From NCBI GenBank assembly GCA_965112735.1, contig OZ218958.1, positions 124,001-188,000 on the forward strand: DNA of 64,000 bases, given 5' to 3'. Each line of letters opens with the position of its first letter. Position 1 is the stretch's first letter. Origin of the DNA: Phaeosaccion multiseriatum (lineage: Eukaryota > Ochrophyta, other classes). Under the pieces are notes generated by a model. It made no database searches. It was not told the origin of the DNA and saw only the letters and a program-made list of their open reading frames with translations. Positions 34,073 through 56,170 of this stretch are shown here, piece by piece. A program made the position numbers and the translations under genes.

Positions 34073-34681
34073 TATCACCCATCAACCACTGAAACTGCCG
34101 GACAAATGAATGTATCACCAACTACTGCTGCTGCTGCTGCTGCTGCTTTATCACCCATCAACCCACTGAAACTGCCGGACAAATGAATGTGTCATCAACT
34201 CGCCAAGGTGCTGCGTCCGCACTACGACGCCAATGTGGCTGCGGACTTCGAAGATCAGGACAGGGGAGGGCAGACGCTTGCCACCCTCATCGTCTATCTC
34301 AATGATGCGGAGGAGGGCGGGAGGGGCAAGACGAGGTTCGGCAAGCTCACGGAAGGAGGGGTGGGGGAGAGCAGGGGGGGCGAGGAGGGGGAGGGCCCGC
34401 TGGAGGTGGAGCCGAGGAGGGGTAGAGCGCTGCTCTTCTTTCCCGCCAACGAGAACGGCAAGTTCGACGGCAGGCTCGAACACGAGGGCTGTGAGGCGGG
34501 CCAGGTAAGAGCCGCTTCGGCACATGAGGCAAACGGGTAGGCACATCAGGCACCGCAGTTTGACTTGTGTCCTGTCCTCGTTGACTTATTAGCCCTGCCC
34601 TCTTATTAACAGGAGAAATGGATTGCGCGGATTTGGCGGCACCAAAGTGCCGTCGCTGCGCCTTACGGGCTGAGTGACTGA
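32160..34681 (+). CDS. Prolyl 4-hydroxylase-like 2-oxoglutarate/Fe(II) dioxygenase with bipartite targeting signal
   Basis: Six exons, all phase 0: 32160-32480, 32675-32728, 33185-33382, 33822-33968, 34208-34504, 34613-34681 (361 aa). The start is a signal peptide ending in ACA-FVPQ, close to the ASAFAP motif of heterokont plastid proteins, followed by a Ser/Ala/Arg-rich stretch; plastid delivery is therefore possible, otherwise the ER. The P4H core begins FIVDDFLSPIECDDLIDA. The iron ligands are His245 and Asp247 (RPHYDAN) and His332 (LEHEGCEAG), with Lys341 (EKW) for 2-oxoglutarate; the His-Lys spacing is one shorter than usual. Exon 3 (residues 126-191) is a hydrophobic insertion with two possible membrane segments, absent from typical P4Hs. 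Substrate unknown. Confidence 0.88.
33371..33442 (+). repeat. Perfect 36-bp duplication of exon 3 donor junction
   Basis: Two identical units carry CTGCAG|GTATATGGG; donors at 33383 and 33419. Using the second adds 12 in-frame residues (VYGCGCGNMNLQ) with no stop. Confidence 0.93.
33443..33820. repeat. TC-rich microsatellite in P4H intron 3
   Basis: Nearly all CTCT and CCCT repeats plus a TG run (33679-33692). Provides the pyrimidine tract before the acceptor at 33821. The complementary GA-rich tract lies in intron 2 (32780-32970). Confidence 0.9.
34019..34199 (+). repeat. Three-unit minisatellite with TATCACCAACT and CTG runs in P4H intron 4
   Basis: Units consist of TGTATCACCAACTA, a CTG run, TATCACCCATCAACC and ACTGAAACTGCCGGACAAAT, repeated to just before the acceptor at 34207. 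Confidence 0.88.
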
Positions 34682-36237
34682 ACTGAACAATAGGGGGGGG
34701 TCAGTCAGTCAGCCAGTCAGCCAGTCAGTCAGCCAGCCGATCGGGCATTTGACCCCTTGAAGGAAGGAAGGAAAGTCTCCTCTCTGCCCTTCCCCTTCGG
34801 TAGGGCAGGCAAGGCGATGGCGAAACACAGGAGGATGGCAAGGCGGTTTCATGCCAGCCCCTCCCTGCCTGGCTGGGGCGGCCATCCACTCGACAAGGCA
34901 AGTCGACCTCGAGTCCTCCTCGAACACATCCAACCCCCTTGATGAGGAGCGGGGAGGAGGTCGACGCGTGCCATCCACTGCCATCCACTGCCCGGATGCG
35001 TGGGGAGAGAGGGGAGCTTTCCCTCCACTATCCTCCAGCAATCCACTGCCATCCACTGCCATCCACCGCCATCCACGGCCATCCAGTGCCATCCTGTGCC
35101 TGCAAGTGGAGTCGAGCCATCGAGCCAAGTGCCACGAGCAAGCAACGGCCTCCCCCCCTGGGGATGGATGGATGAGGTGTCAGGGCCCTCTGAGCTTGTG
35201 CCTCGCGGCGGAGTGTCAGAGGTGTCAGGACCGACCAGTGACAAGCTTGGCCTCAGTCAGCACCAGCCAGTGATTGGTGTCAGTCATGAGTATTCGGTAT
35301 CAGTCAGTCAGTCAGTGAGTCAGTGAGTACTCGATGTCAGTCAGTCAGTCAGTCAGTCAGTCAGTCAGTCAGTCAGTACTCGATGTCAGTCAGTCCATCA
35401 GTACTCGATGTCAGTCAGTCGTCCGTCTCAAAGGACTTGAGATGATTTAATTGTATTGTTTTTTTCTTACTTCATAAAATGGAGTAGGGAGAGGGTCTTT
35501 ACTCCAATGGGCAGTCCTATGGGCAGTCCTATGGTACCGTCCCCACGGCCTATTATGATTCCCTTTCCTGCTTGAGCTCCTCCAAGGAAGGGCTCCTGTC
35601 TTGTGCTCTTCATTTGCTTGCCTTGTCCCTCTCCGGCCCCACCCTTCGCCATTCAACACAAAAGCACGCCTCATCATGACATTCATTCCCTCCCCGAGAC
35701 ATCAACGTGTATCGTTCGTGCCGCAGCAGGAAGCAGGAGGAGCCAATGAGCCCGTCCGTGTATCGCCACAAGTGGACACAAAAGTGGACACAAAAGTGGA
35801 CACAAAACGCCCACGCACACACGCGCCCCACGGCCCAGGCCCCTGCATCCACTGCCATCCCCTGCCATCCCCTGCCATCCCCTGCCGTCTCCCCGGAGCG
35901 CCCCTCGGCCCCTCCGTCGTCCATCATCTCCATCGGCGAAAGGGCCATACATAGGGTGCCATAGGCCATAGGGTGCCATAGGCCATAGGGTGCCATAGGC
36001 CATAGGGCGCCATAGGCGGGGCGGGGCACACAAGGGCATTCAATATGTCAGCAACTCAGACAACGACACCTCTTTGGAAAGCAAAGCTTACAAGCTTCTC
36101 TTGCTGTTCTGTTCCTCAAATCAGAAGCCGTCCGTCCGTTCACCCCTCCAGCCCCTCGCTTCAAACTCAAATTGGGTCTCCCCGTCGTCCGTCTTGGCCT
36201 ACTTGGGCCACCCCTACTTGGGCCACCCCTACTTGGG
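34682..36237. repeat. Convergent intergenic region rich in short repeats
   Basis: Contains CAGT runs (34701-34738, 35301-35430), several CCATCCACTG units (34973-35100), two AGGTGTCAG motifs (35176, 35218), CCATAGGGTGCCATAGG repeats (35946-36016) and CTACTTGGGCCACCC repeats (36200-36240) reaching the stop of the BTB gene. No gene recognised. Confidence 0.65.
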
Positions 36238-39200
36238 TCACCCCTTGCCACTGCTGATGCTGGAGCGCCCCCCGGACCCCCTCGAGAAGGAGAAAGTGCC
36301 TCCCGCCCCTGCTCCCCCTCCTGCCCCCACCGAAGAAGGCCGGGGGGGTGCACCACTGCTGCTGCTACCGCCCCTGTTACTGTGGCTGGATGACCAACTG
36401 CCATGGCTGTGCGTGGCGGCGTTGCTGGCCAGCTTCGCAGCTGCCCTCGCTGCAGTGCTGTACACAGCGTTTGCCCCATTCCCAGCACTGTGATGTCTGC
36501 CCCTCCGTCCGCCCCCCCGCCTCTGCTGGCCCCCCTGCCCCGATACCTGCCCACCCCCCCCGCCGCTCCCCGCCCCTGCCTGCCCCTTGCCTGTGCCCCT
36601 CTTGCCCAACAGTATGGTGCTAAGCCCCTCCATTTTTGCCTCGTCGGACTCTCTGAGCACGTCCATTCTCAACTTGCGCAGCTGGGCAGAGCTCCACCGC
36701 ACTCCACTGCCATCGGGCCGCTCCCCAGATGGCGACGACTGTGCCAACGGGTGGTGGTGGTGCTGCTGTATCACCAACTGTTGCATGTCTTTCCCCTTGT
36801 ACAAGGGGTGGCTATCGGGCAGCAGGGCCAGCACCTTGGGCGGGAGAAGCATGGCCCCCTTCTCAAAGTGAGGTGAGAGCAGACAGGACCGTAGACTATT
36901 CATACTTGCACTCGCTGCAGTGGTGCCTGTCTCGCTGTCGTTGCCTCCCTCCTTGCCCTTAGGGCCTTCTCCGAATGCTGTATCACCAACTGCTGCTGCT
37001 GCTGCTGCTGATGCATCACCACCTGAGGATGATGGCGTCGCCCTCAGGTCCTTCGCCGCTCCATGAGCTCTGCCCTGTTCCCCCTCCTCTCCCTCCCCTC
37101 CCTCCTCTCCCTTCTCCTGCCGTTTCCCCTGCTTGTCCTCCTTGTGCTGCTGCGCCGCTGCCGAAGGCGTCAGTGGTGGCCGTGGAGCACTGCTCTGCCC
37201 TCCGCTGCTGGCAGTCCCCTGACTGCTGCCACTCCCCTGGCTGCTCCCTTGGCCGTCCTTGTCCCCCCCCCTCCCGTCCCTCCCCTTCCGAATGAGCTTG
37301 GCGCCCTCCTCCTGGACGGCGGCTCGCCAATCCTCGAAGGTGATGCCCTTTCTCTGCACCTTGAGCAGTTCTACACACAGCCGAGTGTGGCTATCGGGGC
37401 CATCTGTGACTCTGCCCATAGGACTGCTGCTGCTGCTGCCTACGGCGATGGTGTGGTCGCCGTACGTGCAGCCCCCCGGGGGAGGCTCGGCTGTGAACCT
37501 GCAGAGAGGATTGGATAGGAGAGGGGAGAGGAGAGGAGGGGAGAGAGGGAGTAAGCAAGCAAGCCACATCGAGAGCCAGAGCCACATACACACAGTCGCC
37601 CGTTGGTGATACAGTGCGTGAGCATACGTGCCCATACGTAAGAAGCAGATGGCCAAGCAGAGGGGTGGGCAGGAAGGGATGCTCTTTCATACCCGACATG
37701 CCCAAAGCTTCCTCCCTTGGGGCTCAGTTCCACTCCTTCCCCTCCCTCCCTCCCTCCCTCCCTCCCTCCCTCCCTCCCTCCCTCCCCTCTCACCTCGGAG
37801 CTTCAGCGTTGCAGCATGGATACCTCCCCGTGGTAGAGCCCCCCCCCCCTGCTGCCCCCCCTGCCGCCCCTGCTCCCTCTGCCCCCCCTGCCCCCCCTTC
37901 CCCCCAGGCCGGGAATACGGGCTTCTCTGGGTGCGAGCGGCACTGCCCCACATCCCCGGCCGTGAACACCTCCCCACACTTTGTACATGTGTGCACCTGT
38001 ATCACCAACGGGCATAGAGGGCACAGAGGGCACAGGGGGCACAGGGCAGAGAAGCAAACAGTGGAGAGAGGAGAGGAGAGGAGTATTTAGGTAAGGCCAA
38101 GGTAAGGAAAAGTCGACTGTAAGTGGTAAGAATAGCAAGACTTGTTGTCTCGACATGAGGCAATGCAAGGCTCCTCTTCTCCCTCTTGTGTGCAGCTGCT
38201 TGTGTGATGCGAGGAGACGCTTCTCGACACCGATATCGACATTGGTTCGTCGGGGTCGATAAAAGTGAAACGGAAACCGAATCTGACTCTCTCTCCCACA
38301 CACCCAACCACCCACCCATACACACACACACACACCTGCGTGAGTCCCCAGAGGAACCAAAAGACGTCCGGCCAGCCCATTCCGCGGCGATGCAGTGCCG
38401 TGACGAGCGCCGTGAGGGACCAGGGGTGCAGTACCGAGTGGCGCCGCACCAGGCAGCCGCGGAAGTCAATGACGGGGGGCGCCAGGGGGCAGCTCATGCG
38501 GTCCAGGGCCTTCTCGGGGAACAGCTGCTGGCAGTGCCTGGGGGGGGGGGGAGGGGGAGGGGGGAGGGGGGAGGTTAGGGAAGGAGGGGAGACGGCCCAG
38601 CAGCAGCCGCGGGTACGCAGCGACACCGCTGACCAGTGAGAATGATTCGAGTGCCGTGACTGGAGTGCCGTGACTGGAGTGCCGTGACTCACTTGCAGCA
38701 GTAGATGGTGTTGCTGGGGGTGCGCTCTCTGAAGTCAAGCTCAATCCTCTTCTTGTGGATGCGGCTCAGGAGCTTGTCCTTGCCGTCCTTGCAGGCAGCG
38801 AGCTCCTAAGGGGGGGGGGGAAGGGGAGGGGAGGGGTGAGACACACACGCACACACGCACACACGCACACACGCACACACGCACACAGCGATGGGAGCGC
38901 TCTTTCTCGCCCGGTGACTCCTCCCTCCTTCCCTCTCTCCTCCCTCCCTCCCTCCCTCCCTCCCTCCCTCCTTCCCCTGCTGACCTGCAGCGTGGCCATC
39001 TTGGCAAGGCTGGCCACCATGTCGTCAGTGACACAAGAAAGGTCGATGGGCAGCTTCACCACCTCATTCAAGTGAGCGTTGACGAAGCGCAAACACTCGA
39101 GCACCAGGCGATCCATCTGCAGAAAGGCAGAGGAGATGAGGATGGATACCGCCGTGGAAACCTCCAGCAAAGGGCCGGCCTGCCCCTGCCCCTGCCCCTG

Positions 39201-40298
39201 CCCCAGGCCGTGCTGCTGTATCACCAACTTGTTCCCTAGCTGCTGCTTCTTCTTCTTCCTCTTCTTCTTCCCCTGCGGCAGAGGCTGTGACTTGTGCCTT
39301 CGCTCCTTGCGCCTCTTCCCCTTCCCCCCCTTGTCGCGCCGCGCCTTCTCACCCTTCCCCTTCTCCCCCCCTCCCCCTCCCCCCCCCCCCCCCCCCGCTC
39401 CCCGTGTATGTACTCGAAGAGCCACTCGAAGATGCGCACATCGCAATGTACCATGATATCAATCTCGTCGTAGTTGGTCCAGGCATCTCCCAAGTAACCA
39501 CGGAAGTACTTCATCTCCTTGAGCAGCAACGTTCTTTCGCAGTAAAAGTTCTTGGTGGTGCCCCTCGCTTCGTCGCACACGTGTATAGTCACCATCTGCC
39601 CACCTGTTCCGCCCTCCTTACCGCCCCCCTGCCTAGCCTCAGCTCTCTCTGCTCTCTCCTCCTCTCCCCCTGCTCCAGCTGTGCACCCCGTCGGCTGCAC
39701 CTCCCTCCCCCCTTCCCCCTCGTCCTCTTCGTCCGCCCCCCCCACCCCCTTCTTCCTCCCCTGCGGCCCGCACTCTATCTGCCCCTGTCCCCCTCCATCT
39801 TGCTCTGTCTGCCCCCCCCCTGCTGTGACCCTCCTCCTCCTCCCCTGGAGGCTCCCCTGTGCCGCCCCCCCTGCTGACGAGCGCCGGTGCGACAGACCCC
39901 GGGGGGACTCATGGTCTTGCTCGGCGAAGTGATTGGCGCTATTAGTGCCGTGGTTAGTGCCGCTATTATTGCCACTTTGTGCTGCCGGCCCTCTAGACCC
40001 GACCGACGACGCCCCGCTGCCCTGCTGCTGCTGCTGCTGCTGCTGCTGTATCACCAACTGCTGCGCTTGCTGTCTATGGAGTGCCCCCCCGCCCCTGCCT
40101 TGGCCTTGCTCCCTGCTGCTACCACCGTCCCCTCCTCTGCTGCTGTTACCAAGGCCAAGGCCGAGGTTCGTCCGCCCCGATGCATCCCGCTCGCCCCACC
40201 CCACTGTCTGGGGCCGCCGCTGGAGGTGGATGTGGTGCTGGGGCTCCTGAGAGGAGGACGATGCCGGCTGCATCATCTGGCCTTGGTCCTTCCGCTCT

Positions 40299-40341
<43 letters not shown>

Positions 40342-41072
40342 AACAGAGAGAGAGAGAGCAGTAGCAGCAGCAGCACGGGCAGTGGCCGGCAAGGAAGGAG
40401 GGTTAAGTCCGAGAGAGGGATGAGCAAGTCAAGGGAGGGAGAGGAGGGAGAGAAGAGTGACCAAGGCCCCTAGAGAATTACATTCGCGCTGGGCTCACCT
40501 GCAGCAGCGATGCCACCCCCCCCTCGATGGCGATGTGCATCCGCCTTGACTGTCGAGGGCCTGCGCGCGCTCCCAGGGCGTGTGGCCGTACCCGGGCGAT
40601 ACAGCCCCACTCCTCCCCCTACGCTGCTACCGCCGTTGCCCCTTTCCCTCTCCCCTCGGAAGGAATCGGCCCCTCCTCCGCCCCCGCCCCCCCCACCTCC
40701 TAAGCTTCCCTTGCGGCCCACAATAGGAGGAGGAGGCGCCACAGGCCCTGGCCTGCCTGCCACACTCGCCGCTCTGTCAAAGCTCTGTGCAGTGAAGCCC
40801 TTTCCGAAGGGTGCAACGCCCACCACTCCGCCTCCTACCTTGCTGCCGAAGGAGTTACTCCTGCCACCGCTACTTCCCCAGTTGGCTCCGCCACTCGAAC
40901 CATTGCCCCCGCCTACTGCGCTGCTCGCGATGCCCCCTCCTGATGATGCATTCACTGCCAAGCCCGAGCCCCGGAGAGACAGGTGCTTGCTCTTGCTTCT
41001 CAAGCGGTGTGTGGGAGACATGCTGAGGGAGGCAAGCACCGTGGTGGTACCGCTGCCGCCTCCCTGGGGCAT
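36238..41072 (-). CDS. KIAA1841/SANBR-like BTB domain protein with one apparent frameshift
   Basis: Exons on the minus strand: 41072-40499, 40296-38985, 38805-38693, 38537-38336, 37996-37794, 37498-36238. The diagnostic blocks are TIHVCDEARGTTKNFYCERT...LLKEMKYFRGYL, DIMVHCDVRIFEWLFEYI (BTB/POZ-like), VSILISSAFLQMDRLVLEC, then Zn-binding RIELDFRERTPSNTIYCCKH with CQQLFPEKAL, and LHRRGMGWPDVFWFLWGLTQ followed by CTKCGEVFTAGDVGQCRSHPE, in the same order as animal KIAA1841. No N-terminal SANT domain is visible; a long Ser/Gly/Gln-rich region takes its place. The second exon needs a one-base shift, and an 18-C run at 39379-39396 sits at that point, so a homopolymer length error is likely. The C-terminal 420 residues are mostly low complexity. 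The animal relative regulates antibody class switching, so here the role is unknown. Confidence 0.85.
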
Positions 41073-43114
41073 GAGCGGCCAGTCCTCTCTGCTGGAGCCG
41101 GAACAAAGGGCCTCGACTTCTCGACTACTCGCTGGCCCCCTGTCCTTTCTTTCGAAGGAAAAGCTACTGCAATACTGCCAATGTTTGTGTGAGCATTGGC
41201 AAGCCCCCTCACTCTGCGGCCCGCCCACACCTTCCTCCTAATCGTCCCCTAGAGTGATGAGTGAGAAGACCAGGCGTTTTTGATGGCACCAGACGGTTTT
41301 TTTGTGCCCCATCCGCCGCCGCCTGCGAGACAAAATACAAAATACAAAATAATGAAGAAGCTGGAACATCACTTGTTTCTTTTCTCAGCGCACAGGGCTC
41401 TGAGAATATCAGGACAAAGGCCAACATTAATGTCTTGCTTGGGACGATGAGACTTGGGCGCAAACTGCTGCTGCGGTACAACCAGCGACGGCTTCGAAAA
41501 CTGGCACTCACTCAAGCGGTAGTGCAGACTGAGCTTCCGAATATCGTCACAGCGTAGGAGGAGAGGTGGAAACAATTGCAGACAGCTGGACTTGAGCAAC
41601 CAGAAGGCCGTCATAGAAGATGCTTACATGGCTCGAGGAGGACGAGTCCGGCACACCACACAAGGAAGAAGTCAAACCGAGAAGCCACGGTTGGTTGGTG
41701 CAGCAATGAAATGAATTGATGAGGAATTGCCGCTCCCAGCGGAGCAGGAACAGAAGCGAAAGAATGAGATTGAGGGGAGGAAGAAGAAGAAGGGCTGCGA
41801 CATGTCTTCGAGCACGTAGACTCCCTTTCAGCAGGGCCCAGACGCCAAGCCGCCAGTCTGAAGTGGGAGGGTATTGACGTCCTCGTCTGCCCCTCCCACC
41901 TCTTCCCCAACATTGGAGAGGACCATCAGCAGCCTCTTTGCGCATAGCATGCATCCTCAACGTGTATGCAAGCTAAAGGCTGGGAGTCGCCGATGACGTG
42001 TATGCAAGCTAAAGGCTGGGATCGCCGCAGCGGGTTGTGTATGTCACCAGCCTCGAGGACGACTTTTTGTATGGTGGGCAGAAGGCATCGGTGTACAGAG
42101 CGGCTGCTTCTTCGAGGGTGTTCAGCGGTCCCTTCGGAGGGAAGTGGGCCCATCTGCAGCCGCCGTGGGACCTGTGGACAAGGCGTGGGTGCAGCAGTTT
42201 TTGCCCAGGGCACAGACTCTCGCGGCACCACAAGAGGACCACGACGCCATCGAGGGGCAAGAGCGAGCAGAGAACCCTGTTTCAGCTGCGGCTTCAGCTG
42301 CGGGGGAGGGTGGACACCACTTTGGCGAGGACTACTTTCGCGGAGGCACTGCGGAGGACACGGGGCGAGTGGCTGGCGGCGTGGGCTACACCCCCCTCCC
42401 GCTTTCGGGGATGGACTCCGCCACAGCAGGAGGCGGAAGAGGGGGGGCGAACCGGTCCAAGACGGGTCTTCTGTGTCCACCAACACCACCTTCCCACTGG
42501 GGTACAAATGCCGGGGAAGTAGTCAGCAGGGACGTCTGGCTGCCATGCCAGTTAGGCCAGCACAAGCAAGGAAGGCTGGCTGCACAGTAGCTTGTAGGCT
42601 TGTAGGATGGTGTGGTGTGCGGGGGGAGACTATCCGGACGGTATATCAGGGACAAGAGGAGAGAGGGAAGAACATTACAGGACAAGGCAGGGCAGAGCAG
42701 TGCTTGAGGGAGGAGGGAGGGAGGGAGGGATACGGGATAAAGCATCCTTCGCCCCCACTTATCATGTATCGCTGTTACTGTTGACATGTTGGTCATCTTC
42801 CACCTCGATCCCATTTGTGGTGTGGTGTGCGATGTTGATAAAAGGTCACATATATTGAAAACTGGAAATCTTCTTCCTTTCTCGTCCTCCTCCTCCTCTC
42901 CCTCTCTCGCTCTGAGGGTACCTAACTCGTCACCGCTCTGCCCATACGCCTTGACTCACAAAGCACCCCCTCACCCCCTCCCCCCCTCGTCCTGAGGAGC
43001 ACACCTTCACACCTTCAGACCTTACCCCCATACACTGCACTGCAGCGCTGGGGCGTGTGTGTGGGTATGTGTGGGTGCGAGCGTATGTGTGGGTGCGTGC
43101 GTGGCTCAGGCATC
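41073..43114. other. 2-kb spacer with no recognised gene
   Basis: 41330-41352 repeats ACAAAAT. A 40-bp unit with GTATGCAAGCTAAAGGCTGGG is duplicated at 41960-42022. Overlapping frames of 140-190 codons occur at 41926-42590 on both strands (for example KAWVQQFLPRAQTLAAPQED, +), but I see no family match and cannot pick one. Retroelement debris is possible. 43055-43110 is GTGTGTGGGTGCG-type repeat. Confidence 0.4.
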
Positions 43115-53068
<9,954 letters not shown>

Positions 53069-53521
53069 CCTGCTGCACCCTCCCTGTAATGCTACCCGGG
53101 CTACTGTAGGTATACCAGAGGGTCAGTCGGTGGGTGTTCCTCAGGGAACTTGTCCGGCTTTCTCCTGCCCTGCTGCTGCTGCTGCTGCTGTTGCTGCTGC
53201 TGCCGCCAGGCCTTCTGCCGGCACTATGCCCTTTGAAGCCCAATGCAGGCACAACGAGGACGGGGGAGCCGCTCTTCTCTTCTGAGCGTCCTCTTGCTGG
53301 GGGGGAAGCGTGGATGGAGGTATACCGGCAAAGATTACGTAATGACACCCTTTTTTTTCCTTCGCTTTTATTCACTTCTCCAGCTACGGGGGGACGAGGC
53401 AAGGCCTTACCCAGGGTGTGCTGGGGGGCACCCTCCTCTCTTCGCTGAGCCTCGGTTCCAGAGAGCGGCTGCTGAGAGGGGAAGGGTAGGAAGACCGACG
53501 TTTTTCAAATTCAAGCACACC
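53069..53521. promoter_or_regulatory. Divergent promoter region between beta-COP and EED
   Basis: 453 bp between the two ATG codons. It contains a CTG run (53169-53204), then CGCTTTTATTCACTTC (53363) and TTTTTCAAATTCAAGC (53499) ahead of the EED start ACCATGG. Bidirectional function is inferred. Confidence 0.45.
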
Positions 53522-53560
53522 ATGGCCATGAGGAGCAGCAGCAGCAGCAGCAGCAGTAGT

Positions 53561-53603
<43 letters not shown>

Positions 53604-56138
53604 GCGGTAGGGCCGTCGGCAATGGTGGTGGTGAGGAGAGAGGCCGCCGCAGTAGCAGACGCAGCATCAGCATCGGCAGCAGCAGCGCCAGCTTGAGTGG
53701 GGCCGTGACTGGCAATGGCACGGGGGGCGCAGGCAAGGGGAAGAAGCGAGCGCGACGACGGGTAGAAGCAGCGGAGAACCCGCCGTCACCGGTGTCGTCC
53801 TCTTCGACTTCCTCCTCTGCGTCGTCCACGTACCCTGACTCAGACCCGCCTCCTCGCCCTCCTCCTCGGCGGCGCTCGCTCATCACCAAAACATGCCCTT
53901 CTGGCGCCAAGGCAAGGCCGGTCAAGAAGCGCCCGAAGGCCTCCTCTCTTCCCGCTGCGGCGGCGGCTGCTGCAGCGGCTGCTACTAGTGCTGCTGCTGC
54001 ATCTCCAGCGGCTTCTGCTTCCGCCAGAGGTGCGAGAGGCGCTCCAAGACCGGGGACAGAGGCCTGGCCCGAGGAGCGCCCGGGCCTACTGCCCCCCCCT
54101 CGCATGGGGCGGAGGGGGCCGCTGGCCGTGTTCGGGGGCAGCACTGGGGGGAGTAGAGGGGGCGAACTTGATCCGGACCTGCTGCGAGAGAGGCGCAAGG
54201 GCTTACGGCAGTTCGCAGCGCTTTTTCAAGGGCCTTGCCTGAAGGAGGTAGAAGCAGCGGCAGCAGCCGCCGCAGCAGCAGAAGAGGGAGGGGGGGACAC
54301 TGACGTGCCGGAGGTGGTAGGCGTGGAGAAGAGCTACCTATGGCCGCTGCTGCACGAGCTCAAGAACCCCATCGAGCACATGCCGCTCTTCCCCACGCCA
54401 CACCGAGAGCAGCCACCAACCCAGCCAGTTGGTGATACAGCCGTTTCAGCCAACGTCCCGCAGGGGGCAGGGGCGAACGAAGAGGTCGGTGCGCGTTCCG
54501 AGGAGAGTGTGGGACGCGGCGAAAGGAGGTGGAGAGCGGTGCTGGAACGACGCTGGCAGCTCGTCCTTTTCGATGGCCTCAACCTCTCTTTCTCCTCTTT
54601 CTCTCCCTCTCTCGCTCGGCCTTACCTTCCTCCGTCTTCTCTCTCATTCTTCTCTCTACCCCTCCCCCCCCCCTTCACAAATGGCAGGCACGAAGTGGCA
54701 GTGTACCACCAACTCGTCCCTTCCCCCACCTGCAGGGACTTGCCCGTGTCAACGAGTACGTTCTGCCCAAGGACAAGGGCAAGGTGAGTGAGTGAGTGAG
54801 TCAGTGAGTGAGAGTGAGTGAGTGAGTGAGTGAGTGAGTGAGTGAGTGGGTGAGTGAGTGAGTGAGTGGGTGAATGAGTGAGTGAGTAAGTGAGTGAGTG
54901 AGTGAGTGAGTAAGTGAGTGACTAGATGGGTGACTATGTGAGTGAGTGAGTGAGTGAGTGAGTGAGTGAGTCAGTGAGTGAGTGAGTGAGTGAGTGAGTG
55001 AGTGAGTAAGTGAGTAAGTGAGTGAGTAAGTGAGTGAGTAAGTGAGTGACTATGTGAGTGACTATGTGAGTGAGTGAGTGAGTCAGTGAGTGAATGAGTG
55101 AATGAGTGAGTGAGTGCCCCCCCCCCTCCATCCACTGCCATCCCCTTAGACGCCCCTCTCCCCCCCCCCCTCCATCCACTGCCATCCCCAGGACAAGCCT
55201 ATCTACGATGTGTCGTTCTGCCCGCTGCCCGGCCTCGACTCCTTCCTCGCCACAGTGGCCAGCAATCGCGTACACGTGTATCGCGCTGAGCCGGGCACGG
55301 GCCTCTCTCTGGTAAGTCAGTGATTGGGTGCGTCCCATTTGCCTCGAAATCACCCCCCCTTTCTCCGTCCTTCCTCCTTCCTCCCCCCCCCTCGTGCCCA
55401 CCATACGCCTCTCACATGATCCTCTCCTCACTCCTGCATGCCTTCCCATGTGCCTCCACCCCCCCCTTACTATGCCCGTATGCCCCTAAATACCCTTCCT
55501 ATGCCCGTATGCCCCTAAATACCCATACTATACCCGTATGCCCCTAAATACTCTTACTATGCCCGTATGCCCCCAAATGCTCTTACTATACCCATATGCC
55601 CCTAGATGCCCTTACTATACCCGTATGCCCCTAAATGCCCTTACTATGCCCGTATGCCCCTAAATGCCCTTACTAGGTCCAATGCTACGAAGATGGCGAC
55701 GCAGACGAGTGGTTCTACGCCCTTGCTTGGGGCAGGGGCAGCGAGGGGGAGCCGATCCTCGCAGTGGCAGGGGCAAGGGGCACCATTAAACTCATCGACT
55801 GCTCCCTGCAGGGGCGGGTACGTGCGCCAGTTGGTTCTACGCCACTTGCTTGTTGCTCCCTCCCTCCGTACACACTCTCCTCCTCCCTCTTCCTTCCTCT
55901 CTCTCTCCGTACCTCTCTCTCTCTGTGCGTGTGTGCTATGTACCCTCTCTGCACTGCACCACGAGGGAGAGCGGCCGGACCCCTTTGCCATCACGATCGG
56001 ACTTACACCCTCCTCCTCCTCCTCCTCCTCCTCCTCCTCCTCCTCCTCCTCCTCCTCCTCCTCCTCCTCCTCCTCCTCCTCCTCCTCTCCTCCTCCTCCT
56101 CCTCCTCCTCCTCCTCCTCCTCCTCCTCCTCCTCCTCC

Positions 56139-56170
<32 letters not shown>

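Noticed and set aside
36074-37518. Plus-strand frames opposite the BTB gene's last exon
   Set aside because: Shadows of a biased coding exon; no domains or splice signals.
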